Positions 9,766 to 18,597 of a stretch of 50,592 nucleotides of DNA are shown here, one piece after another (position 1 is the first letter of the stretch; every line of letters starts with the position of its first letter). Under the pieces are notes generated by a model. It was not told the origin of the DNA. It did no database searches and saw only the letters and a program-made list of their open reading frames with translations. Source of the stretch: a virus; IMG/VR virus record IMGVR_UViG_3300020470_000016, positions 1-50,592 of that record; one strand, given 5' to 3'. The position numbers were made by a program, and so were the translations under genes.

Positions 9766-10548
9766 ATGGCAACTTACGGAAGTTATAAAAAAATAGTCGC
9801 ATCGCAGATTCTCGATAACTCAATTCCTGATAGTGCGTTTGCAGATGGTGCTGGTCCAAAATACAACGTAAAATGGATCCGAGGTCCTATTGGTGGAACC
9901 ACTAGTGGTTGCTGCTGTTATTGGACTGTACCAACAGGTGTGAAGAGAGTTACATTTGATGTTTGGGGTGCAGGTGGAAACGGACATGGATTCTGTTCAT
10001 GGGACCGTTGCCATCACTACTTCGGTGCTGGTGGTGGATATTATTCTACTAAAACAATCGCTGTTCAAGAAGGTTGGAACTATACAATATGTGCAGGTGG
10101 TACTTATCCTTGTTGCTCTTATGAGTGTACAGGATGTAGAGGATGTGCATCTTATGTAAATGGATGTAACCTTTCAAACTTCTGTGCATGGGGTGGAAAT
10201 AGAGGATGTGCAAACACCTCTTGGGCTGAGATGTGTTTCTCCGATTGGAACTGTTGCGTAAGTCCTACTTTTAATGGTTCTGATTTCGCAATGGGTAACA
10301 TGAGACCTGCAGGTACAGGTCCATATAACTGTCACTGCTATCGTCATACATGGTGTGCTGGTAACGCTCCATTCCTCGCTGCAGGAACCCACGGTGGTCA
10401 CCTAGCAGAGTGTTGGAAACGTTGTGCATGTTGGACTGTTCCATATGCATCTGGCGGTCCTGGCGGTATGACTACATATTGTGGTAACTGGGACAACGGT
10501 ACTGGTGGTATCGGTGGTTCTGGTGTTATTAAGATTACATACGTTTAA
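9766..10548 (+). CDS. Gly/Cys-rich adhesin-like protein, copy 1
   Basis: This is the first of three tandem paralogues (260 aa). It contains about 24 cysteines, including GCCC near residue 48, ECTGCRGC near 118 and CHCY near 197. Glycine-rich turns follow a W-TVP-GV-K-x-x-F-x-x-W-GAGGNG motif, which resembles the glycine-rich domain of phage tip adhesins. The chain closes with YCGNWDNG and a strand ending VIKITYV. HHY, CHC and other His/Cys clusters could bind metal or form disulfides. There is no signal peptide. The position directly after the long fibre gene fits a fibre-tip adhesin. Function is inferred from context and composition. Confidence 0.85.
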   Translation: MATYGSYKKIVASQILDNSIPDSAFADGAGPKYNVKWIRGPIGGTTSGCCCYWTVPTGVKRVTFDVWGAGGNGHGFCSWDRCHHYFGAGGGYYSTKTIAVQEGWNYTICAGGTYPCCSYECTGCRGCASYVNGCNLSNFCAWGGNRGCANTSWAEMCFSDWNCCVSPTFNGSDFAMGNMRPAGTGPYNCHCYRHTWCAGNAPFLAAGTHGGHLAECWKRCACWTVPYASGGPGGMTTYCGNWDNGTGGIGGSGVIKITYV

Positions 10549-10565
10549 AGGGGACACTTAAAGAA

Positions 10566-11363
10566 ATGGCAAGTTATTCTTCTTATAAATCAGTTACTAC
10601 TGAACAAATAGCAGATGGTCTAGTAACCGAACAGATGGTGGTGCCTGGTGCAAGGAAGAACTATGGTATTAAATGGTTCCACGGTTCACCAAACCCAACT
10701 GTAAGCGGATGTTGTTGCTTATGGACTGTTCCTTCTGGAGTATCTAAACTTCATATTGAAGCTTGGGGTTCTGGAGGTAATGGACACGGAAAATGTTCTT
10801 GGGATAGATGTCATCACTACAAAGGTGCTGGTGGTGGACAGTATAACTCCAAGATGATTACAACTAGTGGAGGTTGTCAGTATACAATTTGTGCAGGTGG
10901 GGTATATCCCTGCTGTAGTTACGAATGTACAGGTTGTGAAGGATGTGCTTCATACGTAAATGGTTACAACCTAAGTAACTTCTGTGCTATCGGAGGTTCT
11001 AGAGGTTGTGCAAACACCAGTTGGGCAGAGACTTGCTACTCAACATATGATTGTTGCTTAGCGCCTGGAAACAATGGTGGAGACTTTGGTTGGCAGGGTC
11101 ACGCTGGAAGATTTGGTTCTGTACAGTGGTGGTTCGGTGTTGGTTTTTGTCATTGTCATCTACAGAATACGAAACCATCTACAGCTCCTATAGTAGGAAC
11201 TACTGTTGAGGTTTCAATTAACTTCTGCTGGACTCGACATGGTTGCTGGACTGTTCCGTATACGAACGGTGCTCAAGGTGCTCAAACTAGTTACTGTGGT
11301 AACTGGGACAATGGTTATGGTAATACAGGGGGACCTGGCTTAGTGAAAATTACATACTTCTAA
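10566..11363 (+). CDS. Gly/Cys-rich adhesin-like protein, copy 2
   Basis: The second tandem paralogue has 265 aa and about 22 cysteines. It keeps the GCCCLWTVPSGV, CSWDRCHHY, PCCSYECTGC, NLSNFC and YCGNWDNG blocks of copy 1. The N-terminal 35 residues and a central loop (about residues 180-220, with a WW..GVGFCHCH patch) differ from both neighbours. Conserved framework plus divergent loop is the pattern expected of receptor-binding proteins. It starts 17 bases after copy 1 and has no promoter motif of its own, so it is probably cotranscribed. Confidence 0.85.
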   Translation: MASYSSYKSVTTEQIADGLVTEQMVVPGARKNYGIKWFHGSPNPTVSGCCCLWTVPSGVSKLHIEAWGSGGNGHGKCSWDRCHHYKGAGGGQYNSKMITTSGGCQYTICAGGVYPCCSYECTGCEGCASYVNGYNLSNFCAIGGSRGCANTSWAETCYSTYDCCLAPGNNGGDFGWQGHAGRFGSVQWWFGVGFCHCHLQNTKPSTAPIVGTTVEVSINFCWTRHGCWTVPYTNGAQGAQTSYCGNWDNGYGNTGGPGLVKITYF

Positions 11364-11369
11364 TAAATA
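11362..11369 (+). promoter_or_regulatory. Late-promoter-like motif AATAAATA
   Basis: A NATAAATA motif overlaps the stop codon of copy 2 and lies 21 bases before the ATG of copy 3. This is a plausible distance for a T4-type late promoter. Confidence 0.6.
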
Positions 11370-11390
11370 ACACCAAGGAATTAGATCCAA

Positions 11391-12173
11391 ATGGCACAGT
11401 ATACCGATTATAAAAAGATTGATGGGGCTTCATTACCTTCAGGGGTAATTACAGATGCTAAAATCGATCCGTCAGCATTTAACTCTTGGAACATTAAGTG
11501 GATTTATGGTTCACCTAACCCAGTTTCGAGTGGATGCTGCTGTTTGTGGACTGTACCAAGTGGTGTCAGAAAGATAACTTTCGAGATCTGGGGTTCTGGC
11601 GGTAATGGACATGGTAAGTGTTCATGGGACCGTTGCCATCATTACAGAGGTGCTGGTGGTGGATATTATAATATGAAGACTATTGATACCGTTCCTGGCT
11701 GTCAGTATACAGTTTGTGCTGCTGGTGTATATCCATGTTGCTCTTATGAGTGTGTAGGATGTAATGGTTGTTCCTCATACGTTAATGGTCATAACTTAAG
11801 TAACTTCTGTGCTATTGGTGGTTACAGAGGAGAGGCTAATACCTCTTGGAACGAGGCATGTAACTCAACATTTACATGTTGTTTAGCGCCTGGAAATAAT
11901 GGTGGAGACTTCGGTATGGGTAACCATGCTGGAAACTTTGGTTGGCACGCTTCTGAGTGTCACTGCCATTGTGTTGGAACTCATCCAAGTTCTGCTCCGT
12001 TTATTGGAACTGATGCTCAACAAAACCTAACTACATGTTGGACAAGACATGGTTGTTGGACTGTTCCTTATGGTAACGGTGCTATGGGCGGTATGACTAC
12101 TTACTGTGGTAACTGGGATAACGGTTATGGAAATACTGGTGGTCCTGGCCTAGTTAAGATAACATACGTCTAA
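11391..12173 (+). CDS. Gly/Cys-rich adhesin-like protein, copy 3
   Basis: The third tandem paralogue has 260 aa and about 22 cysteines. It shares the GCCCLWTVPSGV, CSWDRCHHY, PCCSYEC and YCGNWDNGYGNTGGPGLVKITY blocks with copy 2, to which it looks closest at the C-terminus. One cysteine conserved in copies 1 and 2 is Glu here (RGEAN instead of RGCAN). A CHCHC-containing stretch occupies the variable central region. It has its own late-promoter-like motif and is followed by a terminator. The role is inferred as a tail-fibre adhesin variant. Confidence 0.85.
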   Translation: MAQYTDYKKIDGASLPSGVITDAKIDPSAFNSWNIKWIYGSPNPVSSGCCCLWTVPSGVRKITFEIWGSGGNGHGKCSWDRCHHYRGAGGGYYNMKTIDTVPGCQYTVCAAGVYPCCSYECVGCNGCSSYVNGHNLSNFCAIGGYRGEANTSWNEACNSTFTCCLAPGNNGGDFGMGNHAGNFGWHASECHCHCVGTHPSSAPFIGTDAQQNLTTCWTRHGCWTVPYGNGAMGGMTTYCGNWDNGYGNTGGPGLVKITYV

Positions 12174-12198
12174 CAGAATTTTAAAAATTTATTCAAAG

Positions 12199-12220
12199 GA
12201 GGGTCACTACCCTCTTTTTT
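12199..12220 (+). terminator. Rho-independent terminator
   Basis: GAGGGT and ACCCTC pair around a CACT loop and are followed by TTTTTT, 25 bases after copy 3 of the Gly/Cys-rich genes. Confidence 0.8.
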
Positions 12221-12234
12221 AATGAGAAAAAATA

Positions 12235-12242
12235 TATAAATA
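12235..12242 (+). promoter_or_regulatory. Late promoter TATAAATA
   Basis: A perfect T4 late promoter core lies between the terminator and the ATG at 12286, about 43 bases upstream of that gene. Confidence 0.75.
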
Positions 12243-12285
12243 CTGCCGAAGGACGTAAACCTGAACAAAGTAACGGAAATCTATT

Positions 12286-13158
12286 ATGGCAAACACAATC
12301 ATCAAACACGAGTTTGATCTACCATTACCAGACACGTATTTGGTTGATCATGCGATGACCCAAGGTAAATCACGTAAGTATACATATCATGGACCTGACA
12401 AGATCTATCTTCAAATAGATGCATCAGGTAAGGAAAGATATGGCCCTCTTACAGAAGACGATAAGGCAGACGGACGACCAATGCCAAAGGATGTAAAAGA
12501 ATTCTTTGAAGTTGATTGCACCCAGTATCCTTTAATCTGTCAGTTGAGAGCTCCAATCGTTAATGAATCTCAAGAAGTATCTGGACCAGTAAAGGCAGAT
12601 AATAAGACTGCAAATACTCAAACAGGAGATGCTGCAGGTTCTATTGAAATTCATCCACAATCACCAGATCTTACTGGTTATACAAGATATAGATATAGTT
12701 TACCAATACTTCCTGACTTCATATATGATAAAGAAGGGGTTACTGTAACTAATAATGTTCCAAGTGCAAGAGTTAAAACAGTTAATGAGTGTATATTGGG
12801 TGCTAATGTTAGTCCTGATGTAACTGATCTCAGAATGGCAAGAGATAAGATGCTTGTAAGTTCTGATTCATCAATTACTTCTGATATGCCTACTACCTTA
12901 TCAGATAAGGTTAAAACATATCGTCAGAAGTTGAGAGATTGGCCAACATTGATTGAGACTAATGGTATCCCAGCTGCTGTTGCTCTTAAGATGGAGCCTA
13001 TACACCCTGATGTCGTATATGACGTAAATGGTGTTCCATCTATGACCAATGAGACTGCTGCTTATATTGCTAGAAGGGAACAGAAGGAGGCTGATCAAGT
13101 CGCCGCTGGTCTTGCTCAGATGGAAGCTGCTAAGCCTATTGAAGATCAATCTATCTGA
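12286..13158 (+). CDS. Probable tail-fibre assembly chaperone-like protein
   Basis: The product is 290 aa, with no signal peptide or membrane segment. Near residues 207-225 it reads KVKTYRQKLRDWPTLIETNGIP cut into its parts: YRQKLRDWP followed by a short Pro-ended linker. This is the signature of phage tail or fibre assembly chaperones (Tfa/XkdW-like C-terminal motif YRq.LRD.P). The Gln/Glu/Ala-rich C-terminus looks helical. The gene follows the fibre and adhesin genes under its own late promoter, where fibre chaperones are usually found. The assignment rests on one short motif plus position, so it is provisional. Confidence 0.65.
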   Translation: MANTIIKHEFDLPLPDTYLVDHAMTQGKSRKYTYHGPDKIYLQIDASGKERYGPLTEDDKADGRPMPKDVKEFFEVDCTQYPLICQLRAPIVNESQEVSGPVKADNKTANTQTGDAAGSIEIHPQSPDLTGYTRYRYSLPILPDFIYDKEGVTVTNNVPSARVKTVNECILGANVSPDVTDLRMARDKMLVSSDSSITSDMPTTLSDKVKTYRQKLRDWPTLIETNGIPAAVALKMEPIHPDVVYDVNGVPSMTNETAAYIARREQKEADQVAAGLAQMEAAKPIEDQSI

Positions 13159-13175
13159 TAAATTGATACAAAAAC

Positions 13176-13195
13176 AGGGGTCTGAAAAGACCCCT
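13176..13195 (+). terminator. Terminator-like hairpin
   Basis: AGGGGTCT and AGACCCCT form an 8-bp perfect stem around GAAA. The expected T-run is replaced by ATATACTATACT, so termination may be weak. It separates the tail module from the sugar island. Confidence 0.5.
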
Positions 13196-13220
13196 ATATA
13201 CTATACTACTTCGTAATTCC

Positions 13221-14378
13221 ATGAGATCTACAGCATTTTTTGTCAACGGTGGTGCAGGACGTATTATCTGTTCCATCCCTGCATTTGAAAAATATGCAGA
13301 AGCAAATCCTGACGATGACTTTATCATAGTCACAGAAGCAGGTACAGATTTTTTTAAAGGACATCCTACTCTACATAACAAGTGCTTTGATAATTGGCAC
13401 AAAGGATTGTTCGAAGAGAAACTTAAAGATAGAAATATTGTAAGTACAGAACCTTACAGAGTTTGGCATTACTACAATCAAGAATGTAGTCTTGCACAAG
13501 CATATGATATTCAAATTAATAAGTTAGAAGAACCAAGGGAACTGCCTGATCCTGAGATTGTTCTTAGTAAAATGGAAGTAGTTCAGGCACAAAATATCTT
13601 AGAAGAAATTAAGGGTGGTACTGGCAAAGCTAAAGTTGTAGTAATTCAACCATTTGGTAGGAGTGTTCAGACAGAAGGTGATTTTGTTGTTGATCCAGGC
13701 TCTAGAAGCATGAATATGGTCAACACAGTTGAGATCATCAATAATCTTAAGAAAGATTATTCCGTTGTTGTTATGAGTGAATTTCAATTTCCAGTAGAGG
13801 AAAATGAAGATCGTTCAAGACATAAAATCGCTCGCCCACAAATACAAGACATTCGTATTTGGGCTGGTGTTATTGAAGGTGCTGATCACTTTATCGGTTG
13901 TGATAGCGTTGGTCAACACTTAGCAAAAGCTTTAGATACTACTGCGACTGTAGTTCTTGGATCCACTTATCCAATTAATATTTCATATCCAGAGTTTAAT
14001 GGGTTTGATATTATTGATGTTGGCGCAGAAAACGGTAGGGTTTATGATCCTATTCGGTTAACTATGGACGATGAAAGAATGAGAGCCAATGATCAGGCTT
14101 GTGAAATGTCCAAAGAACAAGTTAAGCGTGTAATTGATTCTGCGAGAAAGAGGTTGGGTAAACCAACAACTTGTCCAAAGAAAACTCCAGAACAAGAACA
14201 ACAACAAATACAACAAATAAATCCAACACGTCCCCAAGTAAAGCCTGGTTCTGCACCTCAGATGCCTAGTTTACAACCACAGAAGTTGGATATTCCATCT
14301 AATGTAATAGGTGCAACTAAATCAAAACCCTCAAAGGGATTTAAGGATGAAGTTGAAAATTTGTTAAAGACTAAGTGA
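13221..14378 (+). CDS. GT9-like (heptosyltransferase-type) glycosyltransferase
   Basis: The product is 385 aa. The N-terminus has GGAGRIICSIPAFEKYAE (from residue 10), resembling the entry motif of family 9 glycosyltransferases (ADP-heptose:LPS heptosyltransferases). Around residues 220-250 it has ADHFIGCDSVGQHLAKAL followed by VVLGSTYP, matching the GT9 C-terminal nucleotide-sugar site (usually FIGNDSG..HLA.AL...LFGPT.P). The last 70 residues are a Gln/Pro-rich linker and a short Lys-rich tail not expected in GT9 enzymes. It heads the island, 9 bases before the carbamoyltransferase gene. Likely role is transfer of a sugar, possibly heptose-like, to an unknown acceptor. The donor is inferred. 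Confidence 0.65.
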   Translation: MRSTAFFVNGGAGRIICSIPAFEKYAEANPDDDFIIVTEAGTDFFKGHPTLHNKCFDNWHKGLFEEKLKDRNIVSTEPYRVWHYYNQECSLAQAYDIQINKLEEPRELPDPEIVLSKMEVVQAQNILEEIKGGTGKAKVVVIQPFGRSVQTEGDFVVDPGSRSMNMVNTVEIINNLKKDYSVVVMSEFQFPVEENEDRSRHKIARPQIQDIRIWAGVIEGADHFIGCDSVGQHLAKALDTTATVVLGSTYPINISYPEFNGFDIIDVGAENGRVYDPIRLTMDDERMRANDQACEMSKEQVKRVIDSARKRLGKPTTCPKKTPEQEQQQIQQINPTRPQVKPGSAPQMPSLQPQKLDIPSNVIGATKSKPSKGFKDEVENLLKTK

Positions 14379-14387
14379 GGTTAGATT

Positions 14388-16211
14388 ATGTCACAATGGA
14401 TTGCTGGTGTCACTAGAGGGCATAATGGCGGGGTATGTTTACTTAAAGATGGTGAGATAGTCTTTACTTTAGAAGAAGAAAGATTATCAAGACAGAAGTA
14501 TGATGGTGGTCCCTATGCCACCATGATGAAAATCAAAGAATATACTGATAGATTAGATCTTCTTGTTATTGCACATACTCAGGATCTCTCACAAGCAGGT
14601 AAAGTAGATTTTGCTGGGGATGATATCTATACGGGTTTAGCCCGAAAGATGAGGTTAATAGATAGAGATTATGATATGCGTGATGGTAAACACCATCATC
14701 AAGTTCTTGATCTTTCTCGTACTCATCATAAACTTCATGCTGCATGTGCATTTTATCGTTCTGGATTTGAAGAAGCAGTTGCATTAATTGTTGATGGTGC
14801 TGGTACTTTTATTCCAATGAGGATAGAAGGTACTGGAACTGCTGATGATGTTCATATAACATGGGAATTAGAAACTATCTTTAAGTGCAGTTATCCTGCT
14901 GGATTTAAAACATTATACAAACATCAAGGTGGTAGAGGTCCTTGGGGTACTTGTCGTTTGCCTGAATGGTCTAGTGAAGGTGAAGGTGAAGAAGGAACTC
15001 ATGAATTTATTCTTGATGAAAATGCAGGTATTGTTAAAGCATATGAAGCAGTAACTCAATATTGTGGATGGCAACCAATTGAAGCAGGTAAGACTATGGG
15101 ATTATTTCCCTATGGTAAACCAAACGATAAGATTCCACCTATCTTTACAAACCATAATGGAAACTCTCCTTGGTGGGCATGTAATAGAGATGTTATTGTT
15201 CCAACTTATCCTAATGGAGCCCTTGTAAATGAAGGTAGATTTCCAGAACTAACAACACCACCAGATTTCAATGGTGATGCCACTGAACTTGAGAATCGTA
15301 GAGATATGGCATATGCGATTCAAACAGAATCTCAAGAAATGGTATTGAAACTAATTCGAAAATCAGTTGAATTGAGTGGAACAAAGAATGTAGTTCTTTC
15401 TGGTGGATATGCATTAAATTGTGTTGCAAATTATTGGTATCTTGATCAACTTAAGGATGAAGGAATCAATCTGTACGTAGAACCCGTCTCTAATGACGCT
15501 GGCACCGCAATGGGCGCTGCTTTAATGGCATATTATAAGATGTCTGAGAAGAACGAGATTAGGGGTCATGTGAAGGACTTATACGATGGTCCAGAATATA
15601 CCTATACGAAAGATGAGATATTAAAAATTGCTGATAAGTATAATGCTTCGAGAGTTTTTGAGGCTACAAATAAAGATGTTGTTGATCTAATCACCGATAA
15701 AAATATAGTTGCTTTATGGCAAGGAAGGTCTGAGAATGGACCTCGTGCATTAGGTAATCGTTCTATTATGTACGATCCTCGTGATAAAGATGGAAAAGAT
15801 CATGTCAATACAGTAAAACGTCGTGAGTATTTCAGACCATTTGCAGGTTCTATTTTAAAAGAACATGTACATGAGTGGTTTGATCTTCGTGGTATGGATG
15901 AAACTCCATTTATGATGTATGCTGTTGAGTGTCAAGAAGGTATTCAAGAGAAGATACCTGCAATTATTCATATAGATGGTACATGTAGAATACAAACCGT
16001 AACAGAGGAACAAAATGAAACGTACTACCAAATCATCAGGGAATTCTTTGAACAGACTGGTTGCCCTATCATCTTTAATACTTCCTTTAATTTGGGCGGA
16101 GAGCCTTTGGTTGAAACTGTGGACGACGGGATCAGAACGTTAGCTAACAGTTTAATTGAATATATGTATTTGCCTGAATATGGCTTGATGGTTGAAGTAA
16201 AAAATGATTAA
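14388..16211 (+). CDS. NodU/CmcH-family carbamoyltransferase
   Basis: This 607-aa protein matches the full length of O-carbamoyltransferases. It opens with GVTRGHNGGVCLLKDGEIVF and LEEERLSRQKYDGG, the family's Kae1-like N-terminal start, and carries SRTHHKLHAACAFY near residue 108 and DAGTAMGAALMAYYK near 370. The C-terminal domain has EYFRPFAGSIL and FNTSFNLGGEPLVET, typical of NodU C-terminal domains that make or transfer the carbamoyl group from carbamoyl phosphate. Such genes occur in T4-like cyanophages. In this island it may carbamoylate a sugar or metabolite. The substrate is unknown. A GAGG site lies about 9 bases before the ATG. Confidence 0.9.
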   Translation: MSQWIAGVTRGHNGGVCLLKDGEIVFTLEEERLSRQKYDGGPYATMMKIKEYTDRLDLLVIAHTQDLSQAGKVDFAGDDIYTGLARKMRLIDRDYDMRDGKHHHQVLDLSRTHHKLHAACAFYRSGFEEAVALIVDGAGTFIPMRIEGTGTADDVHITWELETIFKCSYPAGFKTLYKHQGGRGPWGTCRLPEWSSEGEGEEGTHEFILDENAGIVKAYEAVTQYCGWQPIEAGKTMGLFPYGKPNDKIPPIFTNHNGNSPWWACNRDVIVPTYPNGALVNEGRFPELTTPPDFNGDATELENRRDMAYAIQTESQEMVLKLIRKSVELSGTKNVVLSGGYALNCVANYWYLDQLKDEGINLYVEPVSNDAGTAMGAALMAYYKMSEKNEIRGHVKDLYDGPEYTYTKDEILKIADKYNASRVFEATNKDVVDLITDKNIVALWQGRSENGPRALGNRSIMYDPRDKDGKDHVNTVKRREYFRPFAGSILKEHVHEWFDLRGMDETPFMMYAVECQEGIQEKIPAIIHIDGTCRIQTVTEEQNETYYQIIREFFEQTGCPIIFNTSFNLGGEPLVETVDDGIRTLANSLIEYMYLPEYGLMVEVKND

Positions 16212-16231
16212 ACTATGGAGGATTTGGAAGT

Positions 16232-16354
16232 ATGCATTGGGCAGTTTTGCAGATGAAAAAACCAAAAGATACGACAATCACATTGTATTGGTCCGTAGTA
16301 TTATCTTTATTACTTACTTTACCACCAATTGTTTTATTGTTGCTGGTGTTTTGA
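16232..16354 (+). CDS. Small membrane peptide (40 aa)
   Basis: An open frame of 40 codons starts at ATG 16232, ten bases after a GGAGG site, and fills the gap between the carbamoyltransferase and halogenase genes. Residues 1-15 are polar with a KKPKD patch. Residues 17-40 form one hydrophobic helix rich in Leu and Val, ending in VLLLLVF. It is a plausible single-pass inner-membrane peptide with its positive N-terminus inside. I cannot assign a family. The good ribosome-binding site and close packing support it as a real gene. Confidence 0.6.
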   Translation: MHWAVLQMKKPKDTTITLYWSVVLSLLLTLPPIVLLLLVF

Positions 16355-16363
16355 GGCATTGGA

Positions 16364-17863
16364 ATGATTAAAAAAGTTGAGAAGATTGCAATAATTGGTG
16401 GAGGTACTTCTGCTTGGTTAACTGCTGCCTATCTTAAAAAGAACATAATAGACTATAAAGAAATTGTTGTTATTGATAAAGAAAATTCAAATCCTGTTGG
16501 AGTTGGAGAAGCAACTATTTTAAACTTCAAGACCTTTATGGATGATTGTGGTTTTAATATTACAGATTGGTTTTCAAAAATTGGTTCTGTATTTAAAGGT
16601 GGTATATTATTTCCTAACTGGGGTACTGGAGAAGTTTGGCATCCATTTGCTTTTCCAGATTATAGTTATAATGGCAATCCTACTACTTTAGTTGGCTGTT
16701 GGACTAAGTTTCAAGAAAAAACATTTAAAGAAAATGGACTCATACATTATGATGTTTGTAAACATCAAATGAGAGTAGATCCAGATAACTTATCCATATA
16801 TGCTTTTCATATAGATGCATTAAATTTGGTTGAATTTATAAAGGATCAAATTATTGGTAATGATGTGCATTTTATACAATCTGAGGTTGTTGGGATTCAG
16901 TATGATACTGATGAGTATGTTTCCTTTTTAGACTTAAAGGATGGTTCAAAAATAGAAGCGGATCTATATGTAGATTGTACGGGATTTAATGGATTAATAT
17001 ATGATAGCGATAAGGTTGATTTGAGTGATAGGTTGTATTGTGATACTGCTGTTGCTACTCAAGTTCCATATGAAAATCAAAATGAAGAATTAAATCCATA
17101 TGTTAATTGTCCAGCAGTAGAGAGTGGATGGATATGGGAGATACCCTTACAAACAAGAATTGGATCTGGACTTGTATTCAACAGGAATATAACTTCTCCA
17201 GATGATGCTAAAGTAGAATTATCTAATCATTGGAATGGAAGGGTAAGTCCTAGTGATATGAAAGTTCTCGATTGGACTCCATATTATAATAAAAATTTTT
17301 GGAAGAAGAATGTAGTAAATATTGGATTATCTGCAGGGTTTATTGAACCTCTGGAGAGTACAGGCATTGCATTAATATGTGCAGGTATTTCTGGTATGTT
17401 TGATAGAATACAAACGATGGAATATACGGATAATGATATAAACTTATACAATGCAGAGATGACTTGTAAGTTTGAGGATTGTATTGATTTTGTTAATATG
17501 CACTACTCATATTCTGAGGCTAAAGGTAAGTTTTGGGATTGGATTAGAGAGGTTTATAAACCATCAGAAAAATTACTTTATTTTAAAGAACAACTTGAAA
17601 ATAATCCTAAGTTTCAACTGAGTGGGTTCACAGGTAAAGATATTTTTTCTGGTAATAATTGGATAGCATGGATGATCCAATTAGGTAATAAAGTAATTAA
17701 AAGAGATGATAATATTCCTGATGAAGTTTCTTATTTGATGATGTCAGATTTTGTTAAAAATGAAATGAATAAGTACGATTATTTGCCTAACGTTAATGTG
17801 TATTGTAAGTACTTCAATACTTTAAGTCATTTAAATGAACAGTCTATAAATCCATATCGATGA
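16364..17863 (+). CDS. Flavin-dependent tryptophan halogenase family protein
   Basis: The product is 499 aa and carries the family's diagnostic residues. The FAD-binding GGGTSAW is at residues 12-18, VGVGEAT at 45-51, and FKGG with the presumed catalytic Lys78 (PrnA Lys79) follows. The halogenase WxWxIP motif is present as WIWEIP at 256-261, and EPLESTG at 329-335 holds the Glu matching PrnA Glu346. All key residues are intact, so an active FADH2-dependent halogenase is plausible. The substrate may be free or protein-bound tryptophan, or another aromatic. Halogenase-like genes are known in cyanophages without assigned function. The next gene overlaps by ATGA, so coupled expression with the DUF6445 pair is likely. 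Flavin reductase would come from the host. Confidence 0.9.
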   Translation: MIKKVEKIAIIGGGTSAWLTAAYLKKNIIDYKEIVVIDKENSNPVGVGEATILNFKTFMDDCGFNITDWFSKIGSVFKGGILFPNWGTGEVWHPFAFPDYSYNGNPTTLVGCWTKFQEKTFKENGLIHYDVCKHQMRVDPDNLSIYAFHIDALNLVEFIKDQIIGNDVHFIQSEVVGIQYDTDEYVSFLDLKDGSKIEADLYVDCTGFNGLIYDSDKVDLSDRLYCDTAVATQVPYENQNEELNPYVNCPAVESGWIWEIPLQTRIGSGLVFNRNITSPDDAKVELSNHWNGRVSPSDMKVLDWTPYYNKNFWKKNVVNIGLSAGFIEPLESTGIALICAGISGMFDRIQTMEYTDNDINLYNAEMTCKFEDCIDFVNMHYSYSEAKGKFWDWIREVYKPSEKLLYFKEQLENNPKFQLSGFTGKDIFSGNNWIAWMIQLGNKVIKRDDNIPDEVSYLMMSDFVKNEMNKYDYLPNVNVYCKYFNTLSHLNEQSINPYR

Positions 17864-18597
17864 AAAGACCTAATTTTATAGATGAAGAAGAAGTCTTTGC
17901 TGTTAATCCTGATGTGGAAGCAAATGTCCATGTTATAGGACCAGAAGGGATTAAAGTTGTAGTATTGGATAATTTTTATAAGAATCCTGATGCGGTAAGA
18001 GATGTTGCTTTAACTATTCCTCCTACGGAAAATGTTAGGATTATGGCTGGAACGCCTGGAACGAGAGTGTTTGGTCATTATAATTTTGAATGTTTATATC
18101 CAATATTAAGTCATGTATTCAGGAATGTTTATACAGAAGAAACAAAGGATGTTCCTGATGATGTAATGAGAGAGGCTATTGTTAATTGTCCTTTCTGCGT
18201 TAACATTAATCAATCTGTTAATTTACCTCCCGTTACTCCACATATTGACGATAGACAGTTTATGATGTATGCTGCAGGGATTTATTTAAATCTCCCAGAG
18301 GAATGTACGGGTGGTACATCTTTCTATTCATTGAATGGTAAACAATCAATAAGCAATGAAGATATAGGTGATTGGTTAAAAAGTAAAGGTAAAGAGAAGT
18401 TCTACGATCATTATATAACTGACAGTGTTGAGGAATGGGAACTTTTAAATATTGCTACTATGAAGTATAATAGATTAATAATGTATCCAGGCAATGTGGC
18501 TCATACTGCTTATATGAAACCAGATGATTTTACTGGTGATGTGTATAGGTTAATTCAGATGATGTTTATTCCTCTTAATCCAGAAGCAGATGCATAA
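17860..18597 (+). CDS. DUF6445-like protein with 2-oxoglutarate oxygenase-type residues, copy 1
   Basis: The product is 245 aa and begins FIDEEEVFAVNP, followed by VVLDNFYKNPDAVRD near residue 35, the opening typical of DUF6445-like proteins. Further on, the residues fit a jelly-roll Fe(II)/2-oxoglutarate oxygenase: His128 and Asp130 in PHIDD, GGTSFY at 151-156, His215 in GNVAHTAY, and Arg230 fourteen or so residues later. The start overlaps the halogenase stop by 4 bases and the end overlaps copy 2 by 8 bases. DUF6445 genes also occur near tryptophan halogenases in some proteobacteria, suggesting joint action on one substrate. Enzymatic activity is an inference. Confidence 0.75.
   Translation: MKRPNFIDEEEVFAVNPDVEANVHVIGPEGIKVVVLDNFYKNPDAVRDVALTIPPTENVRIMAGTPGTRVFGHYNFECLYPILSHVFRNVYTEETKDVPDDVMREAIVNCPFCVNINQSVNLPPVTPHIDDRQFMMYAAGIYLNLPEECTGGTSFYSLNGKQSISNEDIGDWLKSKGKEKFYDHYITDSVEEWELLNIATMKYNRLIMYPGNVAHTAYMKPDDFTGDVYRLIQMMFIPLNPEADA

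Noticed and set aside
13202-13207. TATACT as a -10 box for the GT9-like gene
   Set aside because: No -35-like sequence at the correct spacing, and the start would be very close to the ATG.
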